Shown here: piece after piece, positions 7,806-10,136 of the stretch
Layout: every line of letters starts with the position of its first letter
Numbering within the stretch: position 1 is the first letter of the stretch
Source of the DNA: Oceanospirillaceae bacterium UBA7410
GTDB taxonomy: Bacteria > Pseudomonadota > Gammaproteobacteria > Pseudomonadales > Balneatricaceae
Direction: 5' to 3'
Length of the DNA: 10,136 bases
Assembly (NCBI GenBank): GCA_002470565.1
Contig: DKMQ01000022.1
Location: 1-10,136, forward strand
Notes under the pieces: model-generated
The model's database searches: none
The model's input: the letters and a program-made list of their open reading frames with translations, nothing else
Told to the model about the DNA's origin: nothing
Made by a program: the position numbers and the translations under genes

Positions 7806-8144
7806 ATGAGCGAAGCCCAATTCCACGAGACAGTTGATCATTTGTTTTTGCAGGTGGAAGAAATATTAGATGAAGCACAAAGCGACATAGATTTTGTGAA
7901 CAGCAGTGGCTTATTAACCATTACTTGTGAAAATAGAAGTCAGGTCATATTGAGCCGCCAACCTCCCTTGCAGCAAGTTTGGTTGGCATGTATGGCCGGT
8001 GGTTTGCACTTTGAACTAGTGCAAAACACGTGGGTTTTAACGACAGACCAAAAGCAAACGTTTGGCCAGTGTTTAACCTTAGCGCTAGAGCAGCAAGCCG
8101 ATGAAAGCCTAGACTGCAGTGAGCTAGATCAGCTACAAAGCTAG
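7806..8144 (+). CDS. cyaY: Bacterial frataxin CyaY
   Basis: Iron-binding regulator of iron-sulfur cluster assembly that binds the IscS desulfurase and slows it. The 112-residue protein (E. coli 106) starts [19 protein letters not shown]; its first helix is rich in the acidic residues that form the family's iron and IscS surface (Glu8, Asp11, Glu18, Glu19, Asp22, Glu23, Asp27, Asp29). The sheet core [17 protein letters not shown] and the GGLHFEL strand are diagnostic. The start is well set by AAGAGA five bases before the ATG. It diverges from lptM as in Pseudomonas and enterics, and converges with argH, sharing four bases at the stop codons. Confidence 0.95.
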   Translation: MSEAQFHETVDHLFLQVEEILDEAQSDIDFVNSSGLLTITCENRSQVILSRQPPLQQVWLACMAGGLHFELVQNTWVLTTDQKQTFGQCLTLALEQQADESLDCSELDQLQS

Positions 8145-9544
8145 CGCCCAGACACCAAAGTATAGGCCCTGTCTGCTGCAGCTAATACTTGCTTTGGCGC
8201 AGTGCCACCTATGTGATCTCTAGCACTTACTGAACCCTCTAAAGTGAGCACATCAAAGACTTCGTCCGTGATTAAGTCACTAAAGCCTTGTAACTCAGAC
8301 AAGCTCATTTCACTTAAATCTTTGCCTGTGGAGATGCCATAGGCGACAGATTTACCCACTACTTCGTGTGCATCACGAAAAGCCAAACCCTTACCCACCA
8401 AATAATCTGCTAAGTCTGTGGCTGTAGCAAAACCCTTAAGGGCCGCCGCGCGCATTTGCTCGCGCTTTGGCACAAGTGCAGGCACCATATCTGCATAAGC
8501 TCTTAGGCAGCCCTTGACTGTATCAATGGTGTCAAACAAAGGCTCTTTGTCTTCTTGGTTGTCTTTGTTGTAAGTAAGGGGCTGGCCCTTCATCAAAGTA
8601 AGTAGGCAAATAAGATGACCATTTACGCGGCCTGTTTTGCCACGCACAAGCTCTGGTACGTCTGGATTTTTCTTTTGCGGCATGATGGATGAGCCTGTAC
8701 AAAAGCGATCGGGTAGATCAATAAAATCAAACTGGATAGACGTCCACAAAATCAGCTCTTCTGAAGCGCGAGATAAGTGCATTAAAATAAGGCTGGCTGC
8801 AGCGCAAAACTCAATGGCAAAGTCGCGATCACTTACAGAATCCAAAGAGTTTTCTGTAGGGCGATCAAAACCTAGTAATTCACTTGTCATGTGGCGATCT
8901 ATTGGATAGCTAGTGCCTGCTAAAGCCGCCGCGCCCAAAGGTGAAATATTAACGCGCTTGCGAAGGTCTTGCAGGCGTTCGTAATCACGCTGTAGCATTT
9001 CATTCCAAGCCAAAATATGATGCCCAAAAGTAACTGGCTGAGCGGTTTGAAGGTGAGTAAAGCCAGGCATGATAGTGGCGTTTTCAGCTTTTGCTTGAGC
9101 AATAAAGCCCATCTGCAAACGGCTAATTTCTTCTGCAATAATGTCTATTTCATCACGCAGATAAAGCCTGATATCTGTGGCTACTTGGTCGTTTCTAGAG
9201 CGCCCTGTGTGTAGCTTTTTACCCGCCATACCTATTTTTGCAGTAAGTGCTGCTTCAATGTTCATATGAACATCTTCCAGCGCCACAGACCAAGTAAAGT
9301 CGCCGCGTTCTATCTCAATACGAATCTCTTCTAAACCGCGTAAAATGTCATCTCGTTCATCAGCACTTAACACCCCAACATGGCATAACATTTTGGCATG
9401 AGCCACAGAGCCTTGGATATCTTGGCGATACATACGCTGGTCAAAATCTACAGAGGCAGTAAAGCGTGCCACAAAGGCATCGGTAGGCTCACTAAAACGG
9501 CCTCCCCATTGTTGGTTGGTTGCAGACTCTGTACTTTGGCTCAT
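8141..9544 (-). CDS. argH: Argininosuccinate lyase (ArgH)
   Basis: Splits argininosuccinate into arginine and fumarate, the last step of arginine synthesis; a homotetramer of the fumarase/aspartase superfamily. The 467-residue protein has the expected blocks: [21 protein letters not shown] near the N-terminus, [13 protein letters not shown] (112-124), [16 protein letters not shown] with His164, and the superfamily signature [12 protein letters not shown] (284-295) carrying the catalytic serine in its mobile loop. Length is normal. The ATG at 9544 has TAGG eight bases upstream. It is transcribed from its own promoter (9587-9615), with the DUF1330-like gene behind it. The stop TAG lies within the last codon-stop of cyaY on the opposite strand, and no terminator hairpin is visible after it. 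Confidence 0.97.
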   Translation of the reverse strand: MSQSTESATNQQWGGRFSEPTDAFVARFTASVDFDQRMYRQDIQGSVAHAKMLCHVGVLSADERDDILRGLEEIRIEIERGDFTWSVALEDVHMNIEAALTAKIGMAGKKLHTGRSRNDQVATDIRLYLRDEIDIIAEEISRLQMGFIAQAKAENATIMPGFTHLQTAQPVTFGHHILAWNEMLQRDYERLQDLRKRVNISPLGAAALAGTSYPIDRHMTSELLGFDRPTENSLDSVSDRDFAIEFCAAASLILMHLSRASEELILWTSIQFDFIDLPDRFCTGSSIMPQKKNPDVPELVRGKTGRVNGHLICLLTLMKGQPLTYNKDNQEDKEPLFDTIDTVKGCLRAYADMVPALVPKREQMRAAALKGFATATDLADYLVGKGLAFRDAHEVVGKSVAYGISTGKDLSEMSLSELQGFSDLITDEVFDVLTLEGSVSARDHIGGTAPKQVLAAADRAYTLVSGR

Positions 9545-9586
9545 GGATTTACCTATAAACGATGCTTTGAATAATTTAGGGTAGCT

Positions 9587-9615
9587 ATTGTAGCGAGGGG
9601 CTAGGTCTATAACAA
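9587..9615 (-). promoter_or_regulatory. Sigma-70 promoter for argH
   Basis: On the minus strand TTGTTA (9610-9615, four of six) and TACAAT (9587-9592, five of six) are separated by exactly 17 bases. The predicted start near 9580 gives a leader of about 36 bases. A possible half ARG box (TGAAT, 9569-9573) lies just inside the transcript, but the second half is missing, so arginine repression through it is not supported. Confidence 0.6.
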
Positions 9616-9672
9616 GGATTTAGGCGGTTTGGTTCACTTGGCTTCATATTGGCCTTGGTTAATGCCAACCGA

Positions 9673-9978
9673 CTATAGCTTTTCACCTTTTACTAAAAAT
9701 GAAACCCTGATTGATTCTTCTTTTAGGTGCAAGTATTTTGTTCTTTGTTGATCCACCATAAAGGCATTGAAATCTGCTTCAGTATTGAAGCTCACAAGAT
9801 GAATTTCGTAGGGTACTTCCATTGGGCCAATTTGAATAATTGAACTGGGTTCTGGACGAATTCGCAGTGCCAGCTCACCATTATAGTTAGCAATAATGGG
9901 AATGGCATGAGACTCAAACTCGTTGAATATATCCTCCTTACCTTCGTTGATATAAATTAGTTGAGTAATGTATATCAT
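9673..9978 (-). CDS. DUF1330-like small protein of the dimeric alpha/beta-barrel fold
   Basis: A 101-residue protein beginning MIYITQLIYINEGKEDIFNE. The pattern is a ferredoxin-like half barrel: a strand (YITQLIYI), a helix starting EGKEDIFNEFESHAIPII, a strand around LALRIRP, a strand IHLVSF, then the helix TEADFNAFMVDQQR and a last strand VSFLVKG. That order and the 'F.te.dF.aF..d..r' region resemble DUF1330 and antibiotic-biosynthesis-monooxygenase-like proteins, which form dimers; function is unknown and I see no catalytic signature. The frame could begin two codons earlier at 9984, but AAGGA sits directly against that ATG and six bases before the one at 9978, so the latter is preferred. 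It is 128 bases upstream of argH, which has its own promoter, so a shared role is not implied. Confidence 0.75.
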   Translation of the reverse strand: MIYITQLIYINEGKEDIFNEFESHAIPIIANYNGELALRIRPEPSSIIQIGPMEVPYEIHLVSFNTEADFNAFMVDQQRTKYLHLKEESIRVSFLVKGEKL

Positions 9979-10046
9979 AGGCATCCTTGTTTAGGTGGCG
10001 AAAAACTAGGGTATTACAATATCAAATTAACTAGTAATAGTGATGT

Positions 10047-10075
10047 ATTATGATATTTTATCTATCTTTATGCAA
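10047..10075 (-). promoter_or_regulatory. Weak candidate promoter for the DUF1330-like gene
   Basis: On the minus strand TTGCAT (10070-10075, three of six) and CATAAT (10047-10052, five of six) are 17 bases apart, giving a start near 10040 and a leader of about 60 bases. The region is very AT-rich, so chance matches are likely. Confidence 0.3.
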
Positions 10076-10091
10076 AGGTCGTGATTACTTA

Positions 10092-10118
10092 ATGCTTTTT
10101 ACAGCTCTCTATAAGCAT
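10092..10118. other. Weak hairpin at the window edge
   Basis: ATGCTT (10092-10097) pairs with AAGCAT (10113-10118) around a 15-base loop, followed on the plus strand by the T-rich CCTTTATTTT. It could be a poor terminator for a gene beyond the window, but the stem has few G-C pairs. The rest of 9985-10136 shows no gene I can support. Confidence 0.2.
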
Positions 10119-10136
10119 AGCCTTTATTTTAAAAAA

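Noticed and set aside
8110..8180. Terminator between cyaY and argH
   Set aside because: GCTAG/CTAGC repeats are present but weak, with a long loop and no T-run on either strand.
8920..9138. Minus-strand 72-codon frame within argH
   Set aside because: Out-of-frame reading of the ArgH core; no start context.
9569..9580. Possible ArgR (ARG) box upstream of argH
   Set aside because: Only one half-site (TGAAT on the plus strand) matches; the opposite half is absent at the required distance.
9638..9670. TTGGC/GCCAA and GGTT/AACC inverted repeats after the DUF1330-like gene as a terminator
   Set aside because: Stems are 4-5 pairs, several competing copies exist, and no T-run follows on the minus strand.
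10089..10136. Minus-strand open stretch at the right edge ending at TAA (10089-10091)
   Set aside because: Only 15 codons fall in the window, and nothing distinguishes it from chance in AT-rich DNA.

Overview
The window reads as ordinary chromosomal core DNA of a gammaproteobacterium, probably a free-living, perhaps marine, relative of the Pseudomonas/Oceanospirillales group. The grounds are the block cyaY <> lptM-lysA-dapF-DUF484-xerC-HAD, which follows the Pseudomonas plan (lysA between lptM and dapF) and matches enteric cyaY <> lptM-dapF-yigA-xerC-yigB apart from lysA, together with mutM and coaD-fdx. Base composition looks moderate (I did not count it). I see no mobile element, CRISPR array, tRNA or rRNA, and no gene-free stretch longer than about 190 bases.

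Layout. At 1-125 (minus) is the start of a CBS-domain protein that runs off the window, with its promoter at 160-187. It is divergent from mutM (310-1122, plus). mutM converges on a minus-strand pair, coaD (1455-1943) then fdx (1153-1401). The 30-base gap between mutM and fdx holds two overlapping, mutually exclusive hairpins that probably end transcription in both directions. coaD has its own promoter (2012-2040) and a leader hairpin.

The centre (2070-7633, minus) is a tightly packed seven-gene operon: lptM (38 residues, very short), lysA, dapF, DUF484, xerC, a YigB-type HAD phosphatase and a YbiB-type TrpD paralogue. Junctions run from overlaps of 4, 8 and 11 bases to gaps of 1, 7 and 14 bases. 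lysA and dapF act at the end of the diaminopimelate/lysine pathway, which feeds protein and peptidoglycan; lptM helps assemble the LPS translocon; xerC resolves chromosome dimers; the HAD protein probably serves riboflavin synthesis. cyaY (7806-8144, plus) diverges from this operon.

argH (8141-9544, minus) converges on cyaY, and their stop codons share the palindrome CTAG. argH has a good sigma-70 promoter at 9587-9615. Upstream of it is a small DUF1330-like alpha/beta-barrel protein of unknown role (9673-9978, minus). The last 150 bases are AT-rich, with a candidate promoter and a weak hairpin but no gene I can support.

I found no convincing undescribed system. The most useful points are the unlisted lptM gene, corrected starts for lysA, dapF, the YbiB-like gene and the DUF1330-like gene, the double hairpin between mutM and fdx, and the stop-codon overlap of cyaY and argH.
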